Shown: piece by piece, positions 40,836 to 47,192 of the stretch | How the letters are laid out: each line of letters opens with the position of its first letter | Position numbering within the stretch: position 1 is the stretch's first letter | Notes under the pieces: generated by a model | Database searches by the model: none | The model's input: only the letters and a program-made list of their open reading frames with translations | Told to the model about the DNA's origin: nothing | Source: Acidimicrobiia bacterium | GTDB taxonomy: Bacteria > Actinomycetota > Acidimicrobiia > Acidimicrobiales > JANYDT01 | Assembly (NCBI GenBank): GCA_025359845.1 | Contig: JANYDT010000112.1 | Location: 1 to 47,192, forward strand | Reading direction: 5' to 3' | DNA: 47,192 bases | Program-made: the position numbers and the translations under genes

Positions 40836-41917
40836 ATCGCTCGAAGTCGCTCGATCACGGCCCGCTCGTCGAATCGGTCGAGCACGTGGGCTCGACAGGC
40901 GGTGGCCGCCTCGTGGCGTTCGACGGGATTGTCGAGGAGGGCTCTCGTGGCGGCAACGAGTTTCGCGACGTCGCCCCGCGGTACGAGCAGCCGGTGGTCG
41001 GGGGCCACGACCTCACGGACGCCGCGGATGTCGTAGGCCACGACCGGCAAACCGGAGGCCGCGGCTTCCATCGCGGCCCGCGGAATGCCCTCACGATACG
41101 ACGGGAGCAGGAACAGGTCGGCTTCGGCGAGATAGGGGCGGACGTCGCCGACGTCGCCGACGAACCGCACGATTCGGCGGGCCTCGAGTTGGGCGATGCG
41201 AGTCGGCGCGACGGCGTCGCGCTGGTCGTGCTCGGTCGGACCGACATGGATGAAATCGGCCTGGTCGGCGAGCGCCTCGGCCACCGCGAAGAAGTCGAGG
41301 CACCCTTTCTCAGCCACGAGCCGGGCGATCATCAAAACGACGGGGCGATGGCCGGGCGATCGGTTCCGCGGGTCGGCCCGGTAGTGATCGATCTCGATAC
41401 CGTTGCCGAGATGGCGGGCTTTGTGCTTCGGACAGGCCCGTTTGGCGACTAGAACCTCGACGTCCTCGGCGCTTTGCATAGCTACGAAATGGGCCCATGA
41501 ACAGCACCATCGCTCAAAAAGCCAGCCGGCGACGTTGGCCTTGCGGCTGTTATCGCGAAAATACAGGCCGCCATGCATCGTATAGATCGTGCGTTGCCCG
41601 GCCAGACGGGCGGCCGGCAACCCGAGTAGGGAAGCCTTCGGCGTGTGGGTTTGCACGAAGTTGAAACGGCGGTCGCGGAAGAGTCGAAAGAGGGCCAAGA
41701 ATGAGCGAAAATCGGCCAACGCGGGCTCGCGACGCATCGGCACCTGGAGGTGCTCGGCCCCCGGTATCGGGGCCACGGTGGCGTCGCCGGCCACGATGGT
41801 CCAAGGTCGATCGGCGAGGGCCATGAGCTGTTTGCGCAGGAGGATGCGCGCGGAGATTTCAGTCGTGACCACGCGACAAGCGCGCGGCAATAACTGATCT
41901 GGGTGGCGCGAAGACAT
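40718..41917 (-). CDS. Family 4 glycosyltransferase
   Basis: About 399 residues from ATG 41917 (TTG 41926 also possible). FNFVQTHTPKASLLGLPAAR and TIYTMHGGLYFRDNSRK mark the N-terminal half, a pattern seen in PglA/TuaC-like GT4 enzymes that act early. The donor half has PVVLMIARLVAEKGCLDFFA, FVGDVGDVRPYLAEADLFLL and SYREGIPRAAMEAAASGLPV (Glu-x7-Glu equivalent), then DIRGVREVV. It probably adds the second sugar after the PglC-like step, a role inferred from position and resemblance. Its 3' end runs 118 bases into the antisense of the PglC-like gene. It diverges from the UDP-sugar dehydrogenase gene, 48 bases away. Confidence 0.92.
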   Translation of the reverse strand: MSSRHPDQLLPRACRVVTTEISARILLRKQLMALADRPWTIVAGDATVAPIPGAEHLQVPMRREPALADFRSFLALFRLFRDRRFNFVQTHTPKASLLGLPAARLAGQRTIYTMHGGLYFRDNSRKANVAGWLFERWCCSWAHFVAMQSAEDVEVLVAKRACPKHKARHLGNGIEIDHYRADPRNRSPGHRPVVLMIARLVAEKGCLDFFAVAEALADQADFIHVGPTEHDQRDAVAPTRIAQLEARRIVRFVGDVGDVRPYLAEADLFLLPSYREGIPRAAMEAAASGLPVVAYDIRGVREVVAPDHRLLVPRGDVAKLVAATRALLDNPVERHEAATACRAHVLDRFDERAVIERLRAIYAEVVAEPARRSAPEPAVGSGSSMSVPGVTGAKTGMEA

Positions 41918-41965
41918 TGCTGCCAATGATCATATCCGACCCCTCCGTCGCTCTAGGGTATTTGT

Positions 41966-43231
41966 GTGGAACTGCGAGCGCTTGTCATCGGCCAAGGCTA
42001 TGTAGGGCTGCCAGTGGCCATTCGAGCCGTCGAGGTTGGCCATCGCGTGACCGGTTTCGACGTCGACAAGCGACGGGTCGAGCGCCTTCGCAGCGGGGAC
42101 TCGTTCGTCGAAGACGTCAATTCGGAGCAACTCAATGCGGCCCTCACCAGCGGTCGCTACCTGGTAACCGATGTCGACGAGGCCTGCGCCGGCTTCGATG
42201 TCGCCGTGATTACGGTGCCCACCCCCCTGCGCTCGGGTACTCCTGACCTTTCGTTCATCGAGGACGCGGGACGGGCGCTAGCCCCTCACGTGCGAGCCGG
42301 CACCTGCGTCATCCTTGAATCCACGACGTATCCGGGCACGACGCAGGAGCTGTTGGCCCCGATACTGGAAGCTGGTTCGGGGCTGATGGCGGGCCGAGAC
42401 TTTCATCTGGGGTACAGCCCGGAGCGCATCGATCCGGGCAACCGCGTGCACACGTTTGTCACGACCCCCAAAGTCGTGGCCGGAATAGACGCAGCTTCCC
42501 TCGAAGCGGTGGCGGCATTTTATCGAACTCTGGTAGACCGGGTCGTGCCGGTCTCGGACTGCAAAGTGGCCGAGCTCACGAAGTTGCTGGAGAATACGTT
42601 TCGGCATGTGAACGTGGCCCTGGTCAATGAACTGGCCGTGTTCGCGGCCGATCTCAACATCAACTTGTGGGAGGCCATTGACGCCGCCTCCACGAAGCCG
42701 TTCGGCTACATGCGCTTCACGCCCGGTCCGGGCGTGGGTGGCCATTGCCTGCCGGTAGACCCCTCGTTTCTTTCGTGGCGGGTCCGTCAAAGCCTGCGTA
42801 AGTCGTTTCGCTTCGTTGAGTTGGCCAACGACGTAAACGATCACATGCCCGATTACTCGGTGCGCCGCGTCCAGATGGGCTTGAATCGCCAAGGCAAGGC
42901 GATGATGGGAGCCCGGATACTCGTGCTCGGACTCGGATTCAAGCGCAACTCGAGCGATGCCCGCGAGTCGCCCGCACTGGTCGTGGTCGATCAACTGATG
43001 GCCCTCGGAGCCGACGTGGGCGTGTGCGATCCGCTGGTGTTGGCGAGCGGACAATGGCCGGTCCGTTTCATTCCGGCCACGGCCAGCACCGAGGAAATCG
43101 AACGGGCCGATGCAGTGGTCGTGCTGACCGAACACGACCTATTCGACTACGACCTCGTCGCCGCAAAAGCGGCGTATGTCTTCGATGCCCGCCATCGTGT
43201 GCCTGCCGGTCCTAACGTCGAATACTTGTGA
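41966..43231 (+). CDS. UDP-N-acetylhexosamine/UDP-glucose-type dehydrogenase (WecC/WbpA group)
   Basis: A 421-residue enzyme from GTG 41966. LRALVIGQGYVGLPVAIRAV is the NAD-binding Rossmann motif, FDVDKRRVERL its second part. VITVPTPLRSGTPDLS is typical of the UDP-ManNAc/UDP-GlcNAc dehydrogenase branch. The catalytic Cys lies in PGPGVGGHCLPVDPSFL (about residue 260), and the C-terminal domain has RILVLGLGFKRNSSDARESP. It should oxidise C6 of a UDP-sugar twice to a uronic acid with two NAD. The uronate could be the substrate of the asparagine-synthetase-like amidotransferase. Exact sugar not decided here. It is followed after seven bases by the acetyltransferase gene. Confidence 0.92.
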   Translation: MELRALVIGQGYVGLPVAIRAVEVGHRVTGFDVDKRRVERLRSGDSFVEDVNSEQLNAALTSGRYLVTDVDEACAGFDVAVITVPTPLRSGTPDLSFIEDAGRALAPHVRAGTCVILESTTYPGTTQELLAPILEAGSGLMAGRDFHLGYSPERIDPGNRVHTFVTTPKVVAGIDAASLEAVAAFYRTLVDRVVPVSDCKVAELTKLLENTFRHVNVALVNELAVFAADLNINLWEAIDAASTKPFGYMRFTPGPGVGGHCLPVDPSFLSWRVRQSLRKSFRFVELANDVNDHMPDYSVRRVQMGLNRQGKAMMGARILVLGLGFKRNSSDARESPALVVVDQLMALGADVGVCDPLVLASGQWPVRFIPATASTEEIERADAVVVLTEHDLFDYDLVAAKAAYVFDARHRVPAGPNVEYL

Positions 43232-43238
43232 GCGGCCG

Positions 43239-43913
43239 GTGAGGGCCCTCGCTTCGCTAGTCATTGTTGGTGCCGGCGGTCACGGCCGAGAGGTGCTAGA
43301 TGTCGTGGAGGCCATCAATGCGGTCGTGCCAACGTGGCGGGTGCTCGGGTTCGTGGCCATCACCGATCCGACGGCCATCGGTGAGGCGTCTCGTGATGCC
43401 TTCTTGCGCCGCGGAGTGGCGTATCTCGGGCCGGAGTTAGGGTTGTCGGTCGAAGCGTGGTTCGTCGTTGGCATCGGCGATCCCGCGGCCCGGGCTCGAA
43501 TCGACGCCCAGTTCGATGCCTCACGGGCCGCGACCCTGATTCATCCGTTGGCGTCTCTCGGCCCCGACAATCGGGTGGAGCCCGGCTGTGTGCTCGCTGC
43601 AGGGGCGAGGCTCACGACCAACGTGATGCTCGGCCGCCACGTCCATCTCAACATCAACGCCACGGTCTCGCACGACTGCATTGTCGGTGACTTCGTCACG
43701 TGCGCCCCCGGATCGACGGTGTGTGGAAATGTCGAGATCGGTCAAGGCGCGTATATCGGCGCCGGCGCGACGATCATCCAAGGTCGTCGGATCGGGGCCG
43801 GCGCGAGGGTCGGTGCCGGCGCGGTGGTGGTCGATGACGTGGGTGATGGCGTGACGGTCGTGGGCGTACCGGCTCGCCCGTTGCCCAAGGGCGTGGCACA
43901 ATCGCCACGGTGA
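43239..43913 (+). CDS. PglD-like sugar N-acetyltransferase (left-handed beta-helix)
   Basis: About 224 residues from GTG 43239; the longer open frame overlaps the dehydrogenase gene. SLVIVGAGGHGREVLDVVEA is the N-terminal UDP-sugar-binding Rossmann motif of the NeuD/PglD family. The second half is a hexapeptide-repeat beta-helix (GCVLAAGARLTTNVMLGRHV, then HLNINATVSHDCIVGDFV and IGQGAYIGAGATIIQG). The His in ATVSHDC is the catalytic base of PglD. It would acetylate the 4-amino group made by the PglF-PglE fusion, completing a diacetylbacillosamine-type sugar. The stop overlaps the next start (GTGA). Assignment to PglD rather than another sugar acetyltransferase rests on the company it keeps. 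Confidence 0.9.
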   Translation: MRALASLVIVGAGGHGREVLDVVEAINAVVPTWRVLGFVAITDPTAIGEASRDAFLRRGVAYLGPELGLSVEAWFVVGIGDPAARARIDAQFDASRAATLIHPLASLGPDNRVEPGCVLAAGARLTTNVMLGRHVHLNINATVSHDCIVGDFVTCAPGSTVCGNVEIGQGAYIGAGATIIQGRRIGAGARVGAGAVVVDDVGDGVTVVGVPARPLPKGVAQSPR

Positions 43914-44377
43914 GCCGGTCCGAGACGTTTCGCGCCGGTGTCGGGGCGGTCGTGGGGCACGCATCCGGTCTGGTGTTGGCGTTCGAGCGCGAGGCCCGGC
44001 CGGGGTCGTGGCAGTTTCCGCAGGGCGGTATCGATGTTGACGAGGCCGTTGAGGCGGCGTTGTGGCGCGAACTATGGGAAGAGACGGGCCTTGGGCCGTC
44101 GCATGTTCACGTGGTGAGCGAGGTGCCGGTGTGGCTCGGTTATGAGCATCCGGCCGAGTATCAAACGGCCAAGAGTCGGCGGGGCCAGACCCATCGCTGG
44201 TTCATTCTGTCGACGCCGTCGCTCGAGTTGCCGATCGACCTTGGCGCCTCTGGCGATCCCGAATTTCAGGCGTGGCAATGGATGACGCCCGAGTCGGTCA
44301 TCGAGCACGCCATCGGGTTCCGCCAGCCGGTGTACCGGTTCTTGATGGCTCACTTGGCCACCGTGGCTGGCTTATAG
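43910..44377 (+). CDS. Nudix hydrolase, RppH-like
   Basis: About 155 residues from GTG 43910, coupled to the acetyltransferase gene by GTGA. The Nudix box is complete: GGIDVDEAVEAALWRELWEE then TGL. WQFPQGGID just before it is the RppH signature, and SRRGQTHRWFILS resembles the later RppH segment KGQxQxWF. RppH removes pyrophosphate from the 5' end of mRNA or hydrolyses diadenosine polyphosphates. A role in the glycan pathway is not indicated; coupling may only reflect gene packing. Its stop overlaps the convergent phosphotransferase by six bases. Confidence 0.88.
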   Translation: MSRSETFRAGVGAVVGHASGLVLAFEREARPGSWQFPQGGIDVDEAVEAALWRELWEETGLGPSHVHVVSEVPVWLGYEHPAEYQTAKSRRGQTHRWFILSTPSLELPIDLGASGDPEFQAWQWMTPESVIEHAIGFRQPVYRFLMAHLATVAGL

Positions 44378-45415
44378 GACCTCCAACAATCCGAGGGCCC
44401 GGTCGGCGAGGCCGGCTGTACGTATGAGTGAGTTGGCGAGATCGAAGGCGCTGTCGTCGCCCATCACTCCCGCCTTGTACCGGGCCAGCACGCCCTCGGA
44501 GATGCAGGCCAGGCGCCAGCAGGAGAAGGCTTCGTAGTAACTGATCCCGCTCAGGTCACGTCCGGTCAACTCTGTGTAGTGTGTCAACAACTGTTGACGA
44601 CTGGGGAACCCGGCGACGCCGGAGGGGTCGTTGTTCGTCGGCACTGAACCAACCTCGTTCCAGTACACCAGCAAGTAGCCGACGTCGGCCAGGAGGTCGC
44701 CGAGGGTGCACAGTTCCCAGTCGAGCACGGCTACGATCTCACAGGTACTCGTTGCCACCATGCAGTTACCGAGGCGGTAGTCGCCGTGCACGATTCCGGT
44801 GTGAATCTGTTCAGGGCGATTGGCCTCGAGCAGCTCGTGACATCGGTCAATACTGGCCAGCTCGCGGGTCTTGGAGTTGGCCCACTGCGTCGACCACCGG
44901 CGCAGCTGCCGCTCGATGTAGCCCTCCCGTTTGCCCAAATCGCCGAGCCCTATGGCGGCAGGGTCCACGGCGTGCAGCTTGGCCAGCACCTCGATGAGCG
45001 ATCGGCTGGCCGTCGCTCGTTGCGCCTCGGTCAGGCGTTGACCGGCCTCTGGTGAATCGAGCACCAACCCGTCCACATAGCCCATCACGTAAAACGGCGC
45101 GCCGTTCACTTCGAGACCCGCGCAATAGCCCAGGGCCGGCGCCACGGGCACTTCGGTGTGGCCCACGGCGGCAATGATCTTGTGCTCACGGCCCATGTCA
45201 TGGGCCGTGGCCAACACGTGGCCCAGTGGCGGCCGCCGTAACACAAAGACTTTCCGGTCGGCGCCTGTCACCTTGTAAGTCAGGTTCGAGCGGCCCCCCG
45301 CTATGAGGTCGAACCGAAATGGCCCGTGGGCGCCGACGACGTTGGCTTCGAGCCAATGCGAAACCGGCGCAGGGTCGATCCCAGGCGGTGTGGACGGATC
45401 GGTGGCGGCACTCAT
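44372..45415 (-). CDS. Aminoglycoside-phosphotransferase-family protein (ACAD10/FadE36-like)
   Basis: A 347-residue kinase-fold protein from ATG 45415. LIAGGRSNLTYKVTGADRKV and FVLRRPPLG form the nucleotide-binding lobe with the Lys/Arg pair, PFYVMGYVDGLVL the hinge. The catalytic loop is HGDYRLGNCMV and the metal-binding Asp lies in LDWELCTLGDLLADVGYLLV. This RSNLTY...HGDYRLGN...DWELxTxGDPLxDxGY pattern belongs to the group often linked with acyl-CoA dehydrogenases and believed to phosphorylate hydroxyacyl substrates. It is not an antibiotic-resistance enzyme by resemblance. No acyl-CoA dehydrogenase gene is in the window. Substrate unknown. Confidence 0.9.
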   Translation of the reverse strand: MSAATDPSTPPGIDPAPVSHWLEANVVGAHGPFRFDLIAGGRSNLTYKVTGADRKVFVLRRPPLGHVLATAHDMGREHKIIAAVGHTEVPVAPALGYCAGLEVNGAPFYVMGYVDGLVLDSPEAGQRLTEAQRATASRSLIEVLAKLHAVDPAAIGLGDLGKREGYIERQLRRWSTQWANSKTRELASIDRCHELLEANRPEQIHTGIVHGDYRLGNCMVATSTCEIVAVLDWELCTLGDLLADVGYLLVYWNEVGSVPTNNDPSGVAGFPSRQQLLTHYTELTGRDLSGISYYEAFSCWRLACISEGVLARYKAGVMGDDSAFDLANSLIRTAGLADRALGLLEVL

Positions 45416-45645
45416 CGGCGGTCACGGTAGTGACAGGGCGGCGCCCTTGGCTACTCGTGGGCGCATCGCCCGGCGAGAGTCGAACGGGCTCGAACCGCGG
45501 CGCCAAGTCTTTGGTAAGGCTCCGCGAGGAAATCGCCGGCGCAATCAGGCCGACGAGAACCTAAGCGCTCGGTGATCCAGCGGCAAAGACTGCGCCGAAC
45601 GTCGGGAAACCCGGGTGCACCGCACCCATGATCCAAGGAGTCCGT
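45416..45645. other. Intergenic, no feature seen
   Basis: About 230 bases between divergent genes (phosphotransferase on -, TIGR03086-type on +). It should hold both promoters, but I could not identify convincing -35/-10 pairs. No coding frame with family resemblance and no tRNA fold were found. Confidence 0.4.
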
Positions 45646-46215
45646 ATGGACAGTCGACCGCTCTTGACCCGCGTTGTAACCGCGACCAATACCCTCGTTG
45701 ATGGCCTGTCGGTCGATCAGCTCGTAGCCCCGTCGCCGTGCGCCGGATGGACGGTGCGCGACGTGGTCAATCACATCACCGGTGGGGCGACCATGTTTGC
45801 CGTATCGGCGGAGCAGGGCAGCGTGCCCGACGACGTGATGGGCCAGATCATGGGCGGAGATCTTCTGGGCGATGACCCAAAGGGGGTTTGGAAGGCTGCG
45901 GCTGACCGCGCGCTGGCGGCTTTCGATCAGCCGGGAATTTTGGAGAAGGTCGTGAAGTTGCCGTTCGGGGAAATGCCCGCAGGTATGGCCCTCAACATTG
46001 CCGTCTTCGACCTGGCGACCCATGCGGCCGACATCGCCAATGCCACCGGCGCAAACATCGCCGATGATGAACTCCTAGAGGCTGCGCTCGGCATGGGCCG
46101 CCAATTCATCGGGCCGGACATGAGGGTCGCAGGTATGTTCGATGCCGAGGTCACCGGCCCCGCCGGAGCGTCGGCGGCAACCCGTCTTCTGGCCTTCGCC
46201 GGCCGAAAGGTCTGA
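45646..46215 (+). CDS. TIGR03086-type / mycothiol-dependent maleylpyruvate isomerase-like (DinB-fold) protein
   Basis: About 189 residues from ATG 45646, which has AAGGAG about six bases upstream; six further in-frame codons precede it but are less likely. CAGWTVRDVVNHITGGATMF carries the first metal-binding His, and FDLATHAADIANATG the later His, with Glu between them, as in the DinB/YfiT-like four-helix bundle family. LVAPSPCAGW is the usual lead-in. Such actinobacterial proteins bind a metal and may use mycothiol. Function is unassigned. It is a lone gene between the phosphotransferase and the CopZ gene, converging on the latter with about 40 bases between. Confidence 0.88.
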   Translation: MDSRPLLTRVVTATNTLVDGLSVDQLVAPSPCAGWTVRDVVNHITGGATMFAVSAEQGSVPDDVMGQIMGGDLLGDDPKGVWKAAADRALAAFDQPGILEKVVKLPFGEMPAGMALNIAVFDLATHAADIANATGANIADDELLEAALGMGRQFIGPDMRVAGMFDAEVTGPAGASAATRLLAFAGRKV

Positions 46216-46258
46216 CCCGCCCGGGCCTCGGGAGGGGATCCGTCGGTAGACATTCTCG

Positions 46259-46480
46259 TCATCCGTCGATTTCGTAGCCGGCCTCGTCGATGGCGTTACG
46301 CAGGGCGGCTTCATCGAGACCGACGCCGGTCACTTTTACGAGCTTGCGGTCGATGTCAACGTCGAGTTCGGCCACACCGGCCACCTTCATGACCTCGGCC
46401 GTGATGGCGTTGACGCAATGGCCGCAGCTGATGCCAGACACAACGTAGGTGAACTCGATCGGGGCCGTGGTATCGGACAT
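46259..46480 (-). CDS. copZ: Heavy-metal-associated copper chaperone-like protein
   Basis: A 73-residue HMA-domain protein. The metal site is SGISCGHCVNAI with Cys19 and Cys22 (CxxC), followed by the beta-alpha-beta-beta-alpha-beta pattern (VAELDVDIDRKLVKVTGVGL, then LRNAIDEAGYEIDG). The start ATG 46480 is supported by GAAGGAAC upstream and removes 23 codons of low-quality sequence. It lies 69 bases downstream of the CsoR gene on the same strand, the usual copper-homeostasis arrangement. No copper ATPase gene is present in the window, although one may lie outside. Copper as the ligand is inferred from CsoR. Confidence 0.92.
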   Translation of the reverse strand: MSDTTAPIEFTYVVSGISCGHCVNAITAEVMKVAGVAELDVDIDRKLVKVTGVGLDEAALRNAIDEAGYEIDG

Positions 46481-46549
46481 GTTCGTTCCTTCGATGGTGC
46501 TGTTGATGGTGCGCTTCGATGGTGTTGGTAACCGCGCGTGCCTTGACAC

Positions 46550-46834
46550 CTAAGAGCGCAGCAAGCGCTCGATGGCTTTCGTGGCTTCGGTGACTTTGGC
46601 GTCGCCCTCGGGCCCGCCCGCCTTCACGGCCGACGCGACGCAATGATGCAAGTGTTCGTCGAGCAACCCCACGGCAACGCCCTGGAGGGCCTTGGAGACG
46701 GCCGCGATTTGGGTGAGAACATCAATGCAGTACTTCCCCTCTTCGACCATGCGTTGGAGACCCCGAACTTGGCCCTCGATGCGGCGCAATCGGGTGACGT
46801 ACTCGGCTTGGTTGGAAGCGTAGCCAACGGTCAT
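46550..46834 (-). CDS. csoR: CsoR-family copper-sensing transcriptional repressor
   Basis: A 94-residue four-helix-type repressor. RLRRIEGQVRGLQRMVEEGK is the typical first helix, then YCIDVLTQIAAVSKALQGVA and LLDEHLHHC. The copper ligands fall at Cys36, His61 and Cys65, the same numbers as in the Mycobacterium tuberculosis CsoR. Copper binding should release the protein from DNA and derepress the operon. Start ATG 46834 has AGGA five bases upstream. A promoter with a palindromic CsoR-like operator is found about 140 bases upstream, and a possible short leaderless frame runs up to and overlaps this start (ATGA). Confidence 0.94.
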   Translation of the reverse strand: MTVGYASNQAEYVTRLRRIEGQVRGLQRMVEEGKYCIDVLTQIAAVSKALQGVAVGLLDEHLHHCVASAVKAGGPEGDAKVTEATKAIERLLRS

Positions 46835-46968
46835 ACCATCCTCGCTTCGCCACCCCGGACCGGCCGATGGCCGGTGGCGGGGGCCCCGTCGACGCTGCGA
46901 GTGGCATGGTTTTTGCTGGTCGCTGCGCCCGCCGCGTCGGCTGCGCCTTCGCTTTGGTGCTCGCTCAC
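46831..46968 (-). CDS. Possible leaderless short ORF ahead of csoR
   Basis: A 45-codon frame from GTG 46968 ends in a TGA that overlaps the csoR ATG. Its GTG sits eight bases past the predicted -10, about where transcription should begin, so a leaderless mRNA is conceivable. The product starts SEHQSEGAADAAGAATSKNH, is hydrophilic and has three His but no Cys. Nothing else supports it, and composition is what a GC-rich frame gives by chance. Confidence 0.25.
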   Translation of the reverse strand: MSEHQSEGAADAAGAATSKNHATRSVDGAPATGHRPVRGGEARMV

Positions 46969-46974
46969 GCCGAA

Positions 46975-46989
46975 TACCCTACCGGGGTA
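46975..46989. promoter_or_regulatory. CsoR-like operator
   Basis: TACCCTACCGGGGTA is a near-palindrome of the TACCC...GGGTA type bound by CsoR repressors. It overlaps the -10 and spacer of the csoR promoter, so CsoR binding would block RNA polymerase. A second partial copy (TACCCTACC) follows directly at 46988-46996. Confidence 0.6.
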
Positions 46990-47004
46990 CCCTACCAATG
47001 TCAA
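46976..47004 (-). promoter_or_regulatory. Promoter of the csoR-copZ operon
   Basis: On the - strand TTGACA (47004-46999) is a perfect -35. After a 17-base spacer TAGGGT (46981-46976) gives a -10 with the important TA...T positions. Transcription should begin near 46968. Confidence 0.65.
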
Positions 47005-47150
47005 GGCGCGCCAGGGTATGGAGCGAGTCATTGGAGTAGGTGACTGGTGTCAAACGGCTCGTTGTGGATCGGCGAGTCAAAATTGCCGCTCGCAAGGACG
47101 CACAACGACGCGCTTGTCCTGCCCAAACGGCTAGGCGGAGGACGCCGCGA

Positions 47151-47192
47151 GTGGTGATTTTGGCCGCCGAGACGCTGCGATCGCGTTTGACA
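47151..47192 (+). CDS. Probable start of a further gene (cut by window end)
   Basis: GTG 47151 (or GTG 47154) is preceded by GGCGGAGGA at about eight bases, a strong ribosome binding site. The 14 visible residues read VVILAAETLRSRLT, not enough for identification, though such beginnings occur in FtsX-like permeases. A 36-codon frame (47047-47157) overlaps it by GTGA and could be a coupled leader gene. Confidence 0.3.
   Translation, partial: MVILAAETLRSRLT

Noticed and set aside
44372..45415. Aminoglycoside-resistance phosphotransferase
   Set aside because: The RSNLTY...DWELCTLGDLLADVGY pattern is that of the acyl-CoA-metabolism-linked group, not of resistance enzymes.
45470..45560. tRNA-like sequence (GGCTCGAACC near 45,488)
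   Set aside because: The flanking bases do not pair as a T-arm on either strand and no acceptor or anticodon stem can be drawn.

Overview
The window looks like chromosomal DNA from a high-GC actinobacterium, most likely of the class Acidimicrobiia. This rests on gene content: a WhiB-family iron-sulfur regulator, a TIGR03086/DinB-like protein, a CsoR/CopZ pair, many GTG/TTG starts, short operons with ATGA/GTGA overlaps, and a folate-pantothenate gene string. The placement is inferred from content, not from a marker gene. I see no rRNA, tRNA, CRISPR array or insertion sequence.

Region 1 (1-4.1 kb, + strand) is a folate/pantothenate operon: the 3' part of folP, a dual-specificity-phosphatase-like protein whose catalytic Cys is replaced by Gln, folB, folK and panC, followed by a thiolase. 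Region 2 (4.1-13.5 kb, mostly - strand) is housekeeping and accessory: a large Ig/ZU5-like protein with no visible export signal, a Nudix hydrolase translationally coupled to a 52-residue protein, an EthD-domain protein, a PHP phosphoesterase, WhiB, a secreted lysozyme-like protein, a MarR regulator, 3-hydroxybutyryl-CoA dehydrogenase and a low-molecular-weight phosphatase.

Region 3 (13.5-20.6 kb) is the least familiar part. A + strand set encodes a secreted Pro/Thr-rich protein with a C-terminal membrane anchor, a Tat-signal secreted protein, a PqqD-family protein and a protein that looks like an HPr-kinase relative without its P-loop. It converges on a - strand set of a sugar epimerase, an HPr-kinase-like protein with an intact P-loop, and a DUF4012 membrane protein. 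I regard this as a candidate uncharacterised surface-protein or glycan modification system.

Region 4 (20.7-43.9 kb) is a large surface-polysaccharide/glycoconjugate locus: a Wzm/Wzt-type ABC exporter, a GT2 and six GT4-like glycosyltransferases, a frameshifted polymerase-like membrane protein, a Wzz/tyrosine-kinase fusion, a GNAT acyltransferase, a polysaccharide deacetylase, a methyltransferase, an asparagine-synthetase-like amidotransferase, a natural fusion of a PglF-type 4,6-dehydratase with a PglE-type aminotransferase, a PglC-type phosphoglycosyltransferase, a UDP-sugar dehydrogenase and a PglD-type acetyltransferase. The Pgl-like genes together could make and load a bacillosamine-type sugar onto a lipid carrier. 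Genes alternate in strand and several convergent pairs overlap in antisense.

Region 5 (43.9-47.2 kb) holds an RppH-like Nudix hydrolase, a phosphotransferase, a TIGR03086-family protein and a copper-type CopZ/CsoR operon. A good promoter with an embedded CsoR-like operator lies upstream of csoR. The window ends in the first codons of another probable + strand gene.
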